Shown: positions 1 through 6,950, numbered from the stretch's first letter. The stretch: DNA of 38,460 nt from Muribaculaceae bacterium (GCA_017624155.1 JAGANS010000078.1:1-38460); one strand, 5' to 3'. Numbers and translations: made by a program. The notes: a model not told the origin generated them from the letters alone.

Positions 1-14
1 GTCTCCAAAACTAC

Positions 15-48
15 AAAAAAAATTCCCCTGCCGATGCTTCGACAGGGG
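15..48 (-). terminator. Intrinsic terminator, minus strand
   Basis: Read on the minus strand, CCCCTG(T)CG and CG(G)CAGGGG form a stem with one mismatch around a short loop, followed by AATTTTTTTT. This is a classic stem plus T-tract. It would end a transcript moving leftward through the 24-bp repeat array. No convincing minus-strand gene is visible to its right, so the transcript it serves is unclear. Confidence 0.6.
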
Positions 49-135
49 TCATTTTTATTTCGCCCGCAAGGGTCAATCTTATTTCGCCCGAAGGGGTCAG
101 TCCCGCGTGCCCGAAGGGGTCAATCACACGCGCCT
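46..135. repeat. Four-copy 24-bp tandem repeat (GGGTCA / CGCCCG units)
   Basis: GGGTCA occurs at 46, 70, 94 and 117, giving a period of 24, 24 and 23 bases. The units share a GGGTCAnTnTTATTTCGCCCG-like pattern that decays to the right. Because 24 is a multiple of three, a 64-codon minus-strand frame (205 to 11) reads as an eight-residue repeat with LTP/MTP and GEIR/GEIK blocks. From memory of the IS21 family, similar arrays of GGGTCA-containing repeats lie at element ends as transposase-binding sites, so this may be the end or a remnant of an IS21-like element whose genes lie left of the window. No transposase is visible here, so that identity is inference. Confidence 0.6.
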
Positions 136-177
136 TTTCCAATTTGCCAAGAAGGTTGCTGAAAAATGAGTTGTGAA

Positions 178-211
178 TGGGGAGGGTCCGATCGATCTTC
201 CCCATTTTTTT
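178..211 (+). terminator. Intrinsic terminator, plus strand
   Basis: TGGGGA at 178-183 pairs with TCCCCA at 199-204 and is followed by seven Ts (205-211). It would end plus-strand transcription entering from the left. It also argues that the next gene does not start at the upstream ATG at 177, which lies inside the terminator. Confidence 0.65.
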
Positions 212-266
212 AGCTCTGAATCGCTACAAAACGCTATTCACGGCACCCCTGATTCCTTACTCATGT

Positions 267-632
267 ATGACAATAATAACTCAATCTATCCTTCAGGGGA
301 ACAAGGAGAACCCTGTTGGACGTGGGCTGTGTGATGATGCCAACGTACAGCAAAATCATCATGAAATAGTGAAAGTTATAATCCCGAAGGAATTTAAGGA
401 TGACGTGCGGGCGTTATGCGATTTGGCGGGCGTAGATGAACTTATTCCCGGGACTACAATCAGAATGACACTTCAGGAGATACTGGAGATCATTCCGAAG
501 GAAAGAAAGAGGAAAGACTGCTACAAGATTTTGGCTGACTTCCTTAAGAATGAAATGAACATAACGCTGGAATTAACTTCCAGAAAAAACAAGACAGTAA
601 AGGCATGGCATACTACAGACGTGAAGATTTAA
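267..632 (+). CDS. Small protein of unknown function in the accessory element
   Basis: I do not recognise this 121-residue protein. The frame is open from 177, but an ATG there would sit inside a terminator hairpin, so I chose the ATG at 267. The chain is polar, with no signal peptide or membrane segment. A central stretch (IPKEFKDDVRALCDLAGVDE) and a basic C-terminal half rich in Lys/Arg suggest a small helical, possibly nucleic-acid-binding protein, but no named domain is visible. It overlaps the start of the HNH-like gene by 28 bases, so the two are probably translated together. Base composition is AT-richer than in the core genes to the right. Confidence 0.55.
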   Translation: MTIITQSILQGNKENPVGRGLCDDANVQQNHHEIVKVIIPKEFKDDVRALCDLAGVDELIPGTTIRMTLQEILEIIPKERKRKDCYKILADFLKNEMNITLELTSRKNKTVKAWHTTDVKI

Positions 633-1591
633 GAAAATACTGGGCCAACTATACATTCATAAGCAGTGATGGTCTCCATGTTGAAAGAGATTATAAGGAT
701 AATGGTACACTGAAGACATACGAGCCTACCATATATCAAGACTCAAACACCAAACGGAGATACATCACCATAAAGAAATATGGGACAGCATATATAGATG
801 AAATGGTTATCGCGTGTTATTGTGCGCCGAAACCCAATGATGGCAAGAGATATGTCGTGCATCACAAGGACTGGAATTTCGGGAATGACCATAAGAACAA
901 CCTTGAATGGGTTGAGGAAACTCCTGAATATACAGCTGAGAGAGCAGAGAAAATGAAGGAATATCTGAGGGCAAAGAGACTCCAGTGGTATAAAGACCGG
1001 AAGATAACGGTAGATGAGAAGAAAGGTATCATTAAACAGGGTGGCGTAGTTCTTCCGGTTTATAACTCTATTTCTGACAGCGATCTCGGCTACCTGTTCC
1101 ATACGACCACTCCAAAAGTTGATTACAGCTATAAAGTGAAATATGCTAATTCCGGCCAGATAAGATATGAGTCATCATCCTTGGAAGTCGATAAGGTCAT
1201 GGCGGATTTTGGATTAGTATACGGGAATAAGGAGAATCTCAAAGAACCGGTCATCCTCCATGTCAACCATGATTTCCTTGATTTCACTCCCTATAATCTT
1301 ATCTGGTGTGAAAAATCTGATCCTGATTATGCCGCATATCAAAAGAAGGCACTTGAGGATAAGTTGGCTCAGGATAAGGTGAGCAACGGAAGATGGCTGT
1401 CACCGAGCGAATGGAATGTACTGTATGGCGGTATAGACGATTATCAGGACTGGAGCGATATGAAAGGGAAGGATCCCAGTTGGACTCCTGAAAGGATTGC
1501 TCAGGAAATAGATGAAATCAAGAAGAGGAAAAAGGAGAATACAATCCCTGCAACCTCTATCATGGATATTAATAAGAATCAGGAGCGCTGA
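605..1591 (+). CDS. HNH-type protein with one intact and one degenerate HNH-like repeat
   Basis: The protein has 328 residues. Residues about 84-109 (VVHHKDWNFGNDHKNNLEW) match the His-His...Asn...Asn-Leu-x-Trp core of the HNH_3/NUMOD-associated endonuclease family common in phages and mobile elements. A second stretch at about 216-245 (LHVNHDFLDFTPYNLIWCEK, then SDPDY) aligns with the first in spacing and hydrophobic pattern but has lost the paired histidines, so it looks like a decayed or repurposed duplicate. The C-terminal third is charged and Lys-rich. Family knowledge suggests metal-dependent DNA nicking or cleavage, but free-standing HNH-like proteins may act only in DNA binding, so nuclease activity is inferred. 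The gene overlaps the small gene before it and precedes the hairpin-rich region and the helicase-primase, which points to element replication or mobility. Start ATG at 605. Confidence 0.65.
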   Translation: MAYYRREDLRKYWANYTFISSDGLHVERDYKDNGTLKTYEPTIYQDSNTKRRYITIKKYGTAYIDEMVIACYCAPKPNDGKRYVVHHKDWNFGNDHKNNLEWVEETPEYTAERAEKMKEYLRAKRLQWYKDRKITVDEKKGIIKQGGVVLPVYNSISDSDLGYLFHTTTPKVDYSYKVKYANSGQIRYESSSLEVDKVMADFGLVYGNKENLKEPVILHVNHDFLDFTPYNLIWCEKSDPDYAAYQKKALEDKLAQDKVSNGRWLSPSEWNVLYGGIDDYQDWSDMKGKDPSWTPERIAQEIDEIKKRKKENTIPATSIMDINKNQER

Positions 1592-1606
1592 CCAACGGCC
1601 AGCCTC

Positions 1607-1805
1607 CACAGCTGACGCTGTGTGTGAGTGTTTGTTATTGGTAGTCCACCGTAAGGTGGAATAAAAAAGTCGGCAAATCACGGTATTCTGCTATATATAA
1701 GACAGAAATTGATGAAGAAAATATTCCATTCCGGTTTCACCGGATTACCAATATCAACACACTCACACGCATTGCGTAAGCAATGGCGAGTCTTCCTTGA
1801 AGACT
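1607..1805 (+). other. Hairpin-rich structured region upstream of the helicase-primase gene
   Basis: About 200 non-coding bases contain abutting inverted repeats: CACAGC-TGAC-GCTGTG (1607-1622); a long arm 1622-1643 pairing imperfectly with 1746-1768 (about 20 pairs); inside it TCCACC-GTAA-GGTGGA (1645-1660), TTCTG/CAGAA (1686-1690 with 1703-1707) and CCGG-TTTCA-CCGG (1731-1743); then CATTGC-GTAA-GCAATG (1770-1785) and AGTCTTC-CTT-GAAGACT (1789-1805). Two loops are GNRA-type GTAA. No T-tract follows any stem, so this is not a simple terminator. It could be a multibranched structured RNA (leader or ncRNA), a hairpin replication origin for the downstream primase, or a recombination site. The function is not established; the pairings are directly visible. 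Confidence 0.7.
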
Positions 1806-1834
1806 TGTCCTCAACCATTAAACATAATATTATA

Positions 1835-4693
1835 ATGAAAATAATCACAAAAGACATTCCGGAAGGTATAAAATATCTTTCCCATTGGAAAGAGTTTAAC
1901 TCTCTCCCTGTCGGACAGCACTACATTCTGGCGAAAGAAATATGCGGCTGTGGTGCAACCGAAGCATATATTGGCAGTCAAGAACCTATTATAATCGCAA
2001 TGCCAAGAAAGCACCTTCTCTATAATAAGTATAGCAAACACATAGGGGAGAATGTATTTCTTTACCGCTTTCTCGACCGTGAGCAATATTTCAGCGATAA
2101 GACTCCTACCGTAGCTGAACTGGAGGAATTTGACTCTCGCTTTGTCGATTACATTCGATGTGGCGGCACTAAGATTCTTGCAACTTATGACTCTCTCTAT
2201 AAGCTCACCGTCCTGATGCAGCAGGAGGGCGTTGATCTTAACACATTCCGAGTAGTCGTAGATGAGTTTCAGCAAATCATTGGTGACGCACCATTCAAAC
2301 CCGAAATCGAGCATCAGTTTTATATGGCTCTTAAAAAGTTCAAGACTGTAGTGTATTTATCGGCCACCCCGTTTCTTCAATCCTACTTGGAAATGACACC
2401 CCAATTTCGGGACCTGACCATGATACGACTGAAGTGGCCTGAATCTGCCATCAAGACAGCGGATGTACGTCTTATAAAATTATCGAAGTCTATCACCGAA
2501 AAATGCTGTGAGATTATCCGTCAATACAAATCCGGAGAGGCCCCGTCATTAGTCATTGATGGAGAACTGAAGGTGTCAAAGGAGGCTGTATTCTTTCTCA
2601 ACGACGTGAAATCAATCATCAATGTCATCAATAAGGCTGGATTGGCTCCTGAAGAAGTCAATATCCTATGCGCACCCCGAAAAGAGAACTACAAGCGCAT
2701 TAGTGAACTCAACAAGGGCAAAACAAACACTGACCCTAAGTTCGAACGCGGCGAGATTCCCAGACTTGGCGAGACGCACAAGATGTTCACTTTCTGCACC
2801 TCTACCGTTTATATCGGGGCAGATTTCAATTCTGAGTCAGCATACTCATATATCTTTGCCAATCCAAACGTTGAATCGCTGACAATAGACGTTGGCACAG
2901 ATATTCAGCAGATTGTGGGTCGTCAACGCAGAGAAGATAATCCTTTTCAAATGAAGGCTGATTTCTACTATTATTTGAAGAAACCACTCGTCACAGAAGA
3001 AGAGATAATCAAGATAATCGAATCAAAGAGAGAGCGGACAAAGGAGCATCTTGACAACTTTTACTCTGCAAAACATAAAGAAGCCCAATTAAAGTCGATG
3101 GAGGCACTTATCAAAGCCGGTCACATCGACCAGTACTGTTGTATATCCAAAGATGACAAGGGTAATACGACCGTCGTGGAGAACCATCTTATCGCTATAG
3201 CGGAGAAACGAGCATGGGATATAGCCAATACTATATATAGCGGAGACCTTTCTCTGATCAAGGCACTTAAAAATTCAGTCAACATCATACGCGATGTTGA
3301 TTCGACAGATCCGGACGTGAAGAAACTATTCGATGAGTGGGCCAAAGACGGTAAGTTCAAGCGTCAGGCAATGATGTACTGCGAGCTACGTGAACAAATG
3401 CCCGATATGCTTGCCAAGTGTTTCTTTATTCCAACGTCCTTTCATAAATATTACGACGCTCTCGGTCGTAAAGGCTTGGAAGATCTTAAATGGCGACAGG
3501 ATTATATCCGTCAGGCACTGGCTCCCACTCCCGATAATGAGATTCCTCATGAAAAAATTGTTGAGCATCTGACCGCAAAGTTAGTCGAGGGCAAGGAATA
3601 TTCAAAAGAAGACATCAAGCAAATTCTTATTGAAATATATCAGAAACTTGGAGTTAAGGGAAATCCGAGTGCCTCTGACATCGGTAGATATTTCACTATA
3701 AAGCCGTCTTCCATTCGTATCAATAAGAAGAAGGTCGCCACTATCAAGATTATCTCACATTGGCAGAAACGGATAACCCTCTTCAAATCTATTACAAGCG
3801 TCATGAGGCCAATACAGGAAGATGATGCAGATTCAGTATTGTCTGTAATCGAAAAGGGTGATGCGTTTAATCTGAAGAGACGAATAACCAATCTGAGGAC
3901 AGAGACTGAATCAAGTCTTTTTGCCGAGAAGAAAAGCCATCTACCCGTAGCTACTTGGAACGGAGTATTTAATTATAGAGATTCCTCTGGGTGTCAAATC
4001 TATTCTTCTTTAACAGCTCTGGATTTCGACCATATTGAAGACCTTCCCGCGATAGAGACGTGGCTTAAGGGATTCCCATGTGTCTATGCCTACTTCAGAA
4101 CACCAAGCGGTAATGGGGTCAAGGCTATAATTCTCCATGACAATAGACGTAAAGAGAATCACCTTGATCTTTATGCTCAACTACTCAACCATTTTAAGCG
4201 TGAATCACAGGACTCTTCTACGTCAGATATAGGACGTGGCAATTACTTATCATACGACGCCGACCTATGGAGGAACCCCAATCCGGTGCCTTATCACTAC
4301 GAGCCGTCCCCAATACCTTTGAAGCCTGTAGAAAAGACTCATACCATCGTTAAGTCAGCAAGCGGCGAAGACATATTACAGGAAGACGACAATTTGACAA
4401 ATCAATTTCTCAGAAAATTGGAACGCATGATACTCACCGATGAGTCTATCATCAATATTCTGAGGAGGCAGTGGAATCAGACAACAATCACACGAGGCAG
4501 AAACAACACAGCTTTGAGTTATGCCGGAGTCTTGTGTAAGGCCGGGGTAGAACAGACGACAGCCCAGGCATTCATTGAAGAACTCATACCAACGTTACCA
4601 AAGGGGGAAGTGACAAGAGCAGTAAAATATGCTTACAGTCATAACATATTCGGCTCAAACCGCAGGAGATACATTAAGAATAAAGGCCATTGA
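1835..4693 (+). CDS. SF2 helicase fused to BT4734/VirE_N-like primase-polymerase domain
   Basis: The protein has 952 residues from the ATG at 1835. The frame stays open upstream to 1709, but that segment runs through the hairpin region. The N-terminal third is a superfamily 2 helicase: a degenerate P-loop GCGATE (38-43, no lysine), DEFQ Walker B (about 143), SATPF motif III and QIVGRQRR motif VI (about 357). Residues about 715-830 look like the BT4734/VirE N-terminal domain of the archaeo-eukaryotic primase superfamily: LDFDHI with two metal-binding aspartates (about 728), PSGNG (about 757) and YDAD (about 806). The last 100 residues resemble a primase C-terminal helical domain. The fusion would unwind and prime DNA, suggesting replication of the host mobile element. 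Helicase-primase fusions occur in Bacteroides plasmids, phages and integrative elements; activity is inferred from motifs. Confidence 0.75.
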   Translation: MKIITKDIPEGIKYLSHWKEFNSLPVGQHYILAKEICGCGATEAYIGSQEPIIIAMPRKHLLYNKYSKHIGENVFLYRFLDREQYFSDKTPTVAELEEFDSRFVDYIRCGGTKILATYDSLYKLTVLMQQEGVDLNTFRVVVDEFQQIIGDAPFKPEIEHQFYMALKKFKTVVYLSATPFLQSYLEMTPQFRDLTMIRLKWPESAIKTADVRLIKLSKSITEKCCEIIRQYKSGEAPSLVIDGELKVSKEAVFFLNDVKSIINVINKAGLAPEEVNILCAPRKENYKRISELNKGKTNTDPKFERGEIPRLGETHKMFTFCTSTVYIGADFNSESAYSYIFANPNVESLTIDVGTDIQQIVGRQRREDNPFQMKADFYYYLKKPLVTEEEIIKIIESKRERTKEHLDNFYSAKHKEAQLKSMEALIKAGHIDQYCCISKDDKGNTTVVENHLIAIAEKRAWDIANTIYSGDLSLIKALKNSVNIIRDVDSTDPDVKKLFDEWAKDGKFKRQAMMYCELREQMPDMLAKCFFIPTSFHKYYDALGRKGLEDLKWRQDYIRQALAPTPDNEIPHEKIVEHLTAKLVEGKEYSKEDIKQILIEIYQKLGVKGNPSASDIGRYFTIKPSSIRINKKKVATIKIISHWQKRITLFKSITSVMRPIQEDDADSVLSVIEKGDAFNLKRRITNLRTETESSLFAEKKSHLPVATWNGVFNYRDSSGCQIYSSLTALDFDHIEDLPAIETWLKGFPCVYAYFRTPSGNGVKAIILHDNRRKENHLDLYAQLLNHFKRESQDSSTSDIGRGNYLSYDADLWRNPNPVPYHYEPSPIPLKPVEKTHTIVKSASGEDILQEDDNLTNQFLRKLERMILTDESIINILRRQWNQTTITRGRNNTALSYAGVLCKAGVEQTTAQAFIEELIPTLPKGEVTRAVKYAYSHNIFGSNRRRYIKNKGH

Positions 4694-4780
4694 GACAGCA
4701 GACGAGGCATATGCTGGCTAACATACACACGTTTTCTCACTCCGCCTGTATTAAATAATGTTAAATTCAACCCAATTCAA

Positions 4781-4803
4781 GGGGGACTAATTTGGGGGAC
4801 TAA
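4781..4803. repeat. Direct repeat GGGGGACTAA x2, possible recombinase arm sites
   Basis: GGGGGACTAA occurs at 4781-4790 and again at 4794-4803, a 13-base period. The pair lies about 70 bases from the 3' end of tRNA-Ser, on the side of the accessory element. Such short repeats next to a tRNA attachment site are often arm-type sites for an integrase or excisionase. That role is inferred from position only. Confidence 0.4.
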
Positions 4804-4828
4804 CCAGATTTTGAGACCTCTTAAAACG

Positions 4829-4867
4829 ATTGGAACTCACTGATTTTCAGCGAGTTCCAATCTTTTT
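4829..4867. terminator. Bidirectional terminator beside tRNA-Ser
   Basis: ATTGGAACTC (4829-4838) pairs with GAGTTCCAAT (4852-4861), and the inner CTGA/TCAG extends the stem. On the plus strand it is followed by CTTTTTG, and on the minus strand by CGTTTTAA. It can end both the element's plus-strand transcript and the tRNA transcript. Confidence 0.6.
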
Positions 4868-4869
4868 GT

Positions 4870-4959
4870 TGGCGGAAAGACAGGGATTCGAACCCTGGGT
4901 ACCCGTAAGGGTACAACGGTTTTCGAGACCGTCCCGATCGACCGCTCCGGCATCTTTCC
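4870..4959 (-). tRNA. tRNA-Ser (anticodon CGA)
   Basis: The minus strand folds into a complete class II tRNA. The acceptor stem is GGAAAGA/TCTTTCC, the D stem CCG/CGG and the anticodon arm ACGGT-CTCGAAA-ACCGT with anticodon CGA. A long variable arm (GTACCC-TTAC-GGGTAC) and a T arm (CAGGG-TTCGAAT-CCCTG) follow. Discriminator G and an encoded CCA end (4872-4870) complete it. The anticodon and long variable arm identify it as serine, reading UCG. AT-rich accessory DNA begins right after its 3' end, so it is the likely integration site of the element to its left. Confidence 0.97.
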
Positions 4960-4974
4960 TCGGGTTTGCGAGTG

Positions 4975-5005
4975 CAAAGTTAGGCTTTTTGTTTGGGGTG
5001 TGCAA
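4975..5005 (-). promoter_or_regulatory. Promoter of tRNA-Ser
   Basis: On the minus strand, TTG (5005-5003) lies 20 bases upstream of TAACTTTG (4982-4975), matching the Bacteroidetes -33/-7 consensus. The expected start of transcription is a few bases before the tRNA 5' end at 4959. Confidence 0.65.
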
Positions 5006-5064
5006 GTTTTTGGGCGTGTTTTTTATGTGGAGACCGAATTTTTTGTTTCGGCTTTTTGTTTCGT

Positions 5065-5109
5065 GAATGTCGGGACGTTTCGTTGTGTCATCGGAACGTC
5101 CTGACATTC
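5065..5109. repeat. Long inverted repeat between tRNA-Ser and the secreted-protein gene
   Basis: GAATGTC-G-GGACGTT (5065-5079) pairs with AACGTCC-T-GACATTC (5095-5109): 14 pairs with one mismatch around a 15-base loop. No T-tract follows on either strand. It lies just past the stop of the secreted-protein gene and may be a 3' stabilising or terminating hairpin for that transcript. Confidence 0.55.
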
Positions 5110-5124
5110 ATGGGTTATTATTGC

Positions 5125-6372
5125 TTATCGAATAAGTATCTTGTCGGAATGGCTGCCTTGACGGCGGATGTACATGTTCCCGGATTCGGGATTGTCAATA
5201 CGTATGCCTTGCAGATTGTAGTATTCGACGGGCGCTGTTGCATCATTTATGGTCGATTCCACTCCGGCGCCGGGCATGTATATATATGTGGGATGAGCGG
5301 CGTTCCATTGTTTGTATGAGCTGTCGAGTTCAAATGAGAAGAGTGGAGTGGGAATAGAGATGATTCCGTTGGCGTAAGTGGCGTTGTGGCCCTGCTGTTT
5401 TATCTGTTCGGTGGTGCGGCCGTTGGCGAGGGGATAGTGGCCGGCCTCGGTGATGAAATATTGACATATATCGTTATCGTTTCGGGCTACGAATGCCGCA
5501 GTCTGTGGTTCGACGGTGACGAATTCGGGATCAGTCATGTCAATGACAATGCGGGTGCGTGATTGTGTGAGGTTCTGATGCACCATGGCGAAATCTGCTT
5601 CATGGTATGGATCGACGAGGCAATAGAGATTGGGGTTCTCGATATTCTGCATGATCTCCACGGCTATGGGGTGTTCGTCGGGGTTGATGAGCCGGCCATC
5701 TTCGTCCTTCCAACCGGGGGTAATCCATCCGTCGATCATTGTTGCGATGCCGAAGGATTCCCAGTTCTCCCCTTCTTCGTCGAAATTATCGGGGAGTGTG
5801 ATTGTGGATATCATTGTCACTTCGCCGTCCCATGCCTGTGAAGCATTGTCGGGGGTGATGCCGAATGTGGGCTGTGGTACGTATATTGTGTTGCCGCGCA
5901 TGGTTGAAGCGCATTTCAGCATGTTTATGACTTCACGCTGTTGGCCGAGGTTGTACATGTATGTACCCATATCGGAGATGAAATAGGGATACTGTCCGAG
6001 GGCATTGCCGTTTTGTGGATCCTCATCGGTAAATCCGCAGTATTGAGGCTGAAAAATAATGAATGTGCGGTCGCGTGCGTCAATTACGATATTGCAGTCG
6101 TCGTCGGACTTGTCAAGGTTGAACTCGCTGAGGTGGAAGTCGTCGGTACAGAAAGGATTGATCAGGCGGTAAATGCCAGGGGATTCAATGCTTTCTTCAA
6201 CCGCGACTTCAAACGGATAGTCGGCCGGGTTGAGCTGATGACCTTCGTCATCGACATAGCCGGGGGTAATCCAGCCATCGGTTACAATAGCGTTGCCAAG
6301 CGGACGCCATGTATCGGCTGAGGCTATTGAGAAAATGGAAAGAAATGCGAGCAGAATGTAGAGCTTCTTCAT
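5125..6372 (-). CDS. Secreted protein with two tandem repeats and a YNLQG-type C-terminal tail
   Basis: I do not recognise a named family for this 415-residue protein. It begins with a clear signal peptide (KKLYILLAFLSIFSIASA, cleavage near residue 19). Two copies of a roughly 180-residue unit follow. Each opens with TDGWITPGY or IDGWITPGW, then DDEG/DEDG, a NP pair and a valine-rich strand. The end (VEYYNLQGIRIDNPESG, then YIRRQG and IR) resembles the short C-terminal tails of many Muribaculaceae/Prevotella exported proteins, related to type IX secretion sorting tails. No catalytic motif is evident, and the acidic, aromatic, beta-rich composition suggests a surface binding protein. It is a single gene with its own promoter, divergent from the dCMP deaminase gene. 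Surface location is inferred. Confidence 0.75.
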   Translation of the reverse strand: MKKLYILLAFLSIFSIASADTWRPLGNAIVTDGWITPGYVDDEGHQLNPADYPFEVAVEESIESPGIYRLINPFCTDDFHLSEFNLDKSDDDCNIVIDARDRTFIIFQPQYCGFTDEDPQNGNALGQYPYFISDMGTYMYNLGQQREVINMLKCASTMRGNTIYVPQPTFGITPDNASQAWDGEVTMISTITLPDNFDEEGENWESFGIATMIDGWITPGWKDEDGRLINPDEHPIAVEIMQNIENPNLYCLVDPYHEADFAMVHQNLTQSRTRIVIDMTDPEFVTVEPQTAAFVARNDNDICQYFITEAGHYPLANGRTTEQIKQQGHNATYANGIISIPTPLFSFELDSSYKQWNAAHPTYIYMPGAGVESTINDATAPVEYYNLQGIRIDNPESGNMYIRRQGSHSDKILIR

Positions 6373-6395
6373 ACGTTAAAGGTTTTTAGTTTTTG

Positions 6396-6425
6396 CAAAT
6401 TTAGACATTTTCCATGATTTAACAA
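6396..6425 (-). promoter_or_regulatory. Promoter of the secreted two-repeat protein
   Basis: On the minus strand, TTG (6425-6423) is followed after 19 bases by TAAATTTG (6403-6396), a good match to the Bacteroidetes sigma-ABfr promoter. It lies 24 bases before the ATG at 6372. Confidence 0.6.
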
Positions 6426-6459
6426 GGCTTTTTAAATCTTTTTGGCGAACAATACTTTA

Positions 6460-6486
6460 TTGAATGAAAATTTGTTGTTAACTTTG
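6460..6486 (+). promoter_or_regulatory. Promoter of the dCMP deaminase operon
   Basis: TTG at 6460-6462 and TAACTTTG at 6479-6486 precede the ATG at 6507. The -7 element is a perfect TAnnTTTG match; the 16-base spacer is slightly short. Confidence 0.55.
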
Positions 6487-6506
6487 CGTGAAATATGGAC
6501 ACATAA

Positions 6507-6944
6507 ATGGAAATTCAGTCACATAAGCAGGAGATATTGGATAAACGCTACCTACGCATGGCCCGGATATGGGCAGAGAATTCATATTGCGAACGGCGCA
6601 AGGTAGGAGCTATTATTGTGAAAGACAAGATGATAATCTCCGACGGCTATAACGGTACGCCCGCGGGATTTGAAAATGTCTGTGAGGATGCCGATGGCGT
6701 CACCAAGCCTTATGTACTGCATGCCGAGGCCAATGCCATAACAAAGGTGGCCCGCAGCAATAATTCAAGCGACGGAAGCACTTTGTATATCACGGCATCA
6801 CCGTGTGTTGAATGTGCGAAGCTAATAATTCAGGCCGGTATAAAACGGGTGGTTTTCAATGAAATGTATCGTATCACAGATGGTATCGACCTGCTGCACC
6901 GGGCCGGAGTGGAGTGTATACATGTGTGCAATCTTGATGATTGA
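6507..6944 (+). CDS. dCMP deaminase family protein
   Basis: This 145-residue zinc-dependent cytidine/deoxycytidylate deaminase would convert dCMP to dUMP, feeding thymidylate synthesis in the cytoplasm. The zinc site is plain: HAE at 72-74 supplies the histidine ligand and catalytic glutamate, and PCVEC at 99-103 supplies two cysteines. The N-terminal YNGTPAGFENVCED segment is typical of the ComEB/dCMP deaminase group. Length matches the family. It is first in an apparent operon with an S41 protease (6-base gap), 5-formyl-THF cyclo-ligase and a zinc-ribbon protein; folate and nucleotide metabolism link the first and third genes. Confidence 0.9.
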   Translation: MEIQSHKQEILDKRYLRMARIWAENSYCERRKVGAIIVKDKMIISDGYNGTPAGFENVCEDADGVTKPYVLHAEANAITKVARSNNSSDGSTLYITASPCVECAKLIIQAGIKRVVFNEMYRITDGIDLLHRAGVECIHVCNLDD

Positions 6945-6950
6945 GGTAAA

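Noticed and set aside
11-205. 64-codon minus-strand frame with eight-residue repeats
   Set aside because: It begins inside one terminator hairpin and runs through another, and its periodicity is explained by the 24-base DNA repeat. Kept as a repeat, not called a gene.
1709-1834. N-terminal extension of the helicase-primase starting at 1709 or 1712
   Set aside because: These 42 codons are built from abutting hairpins and do not resemble protein; the ATG at 1835 leads straight into the helicase domain.
1-4870. CRISPR array or complete integrative element
   Set aside because: The 24-base repeats have no unique spacers, so there is no CRISPR. No integrase, relaxase or conjugation gene is visible, so the element cannot be called complete.
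4830-5066. Plus-strand open frame across the tRNA-Ser gene
   Set aside because: It is the antisense of the tRNA; peptides of the type RQGFEPWVPVRVQRF are a well-known artefact of translating tRNA genes.
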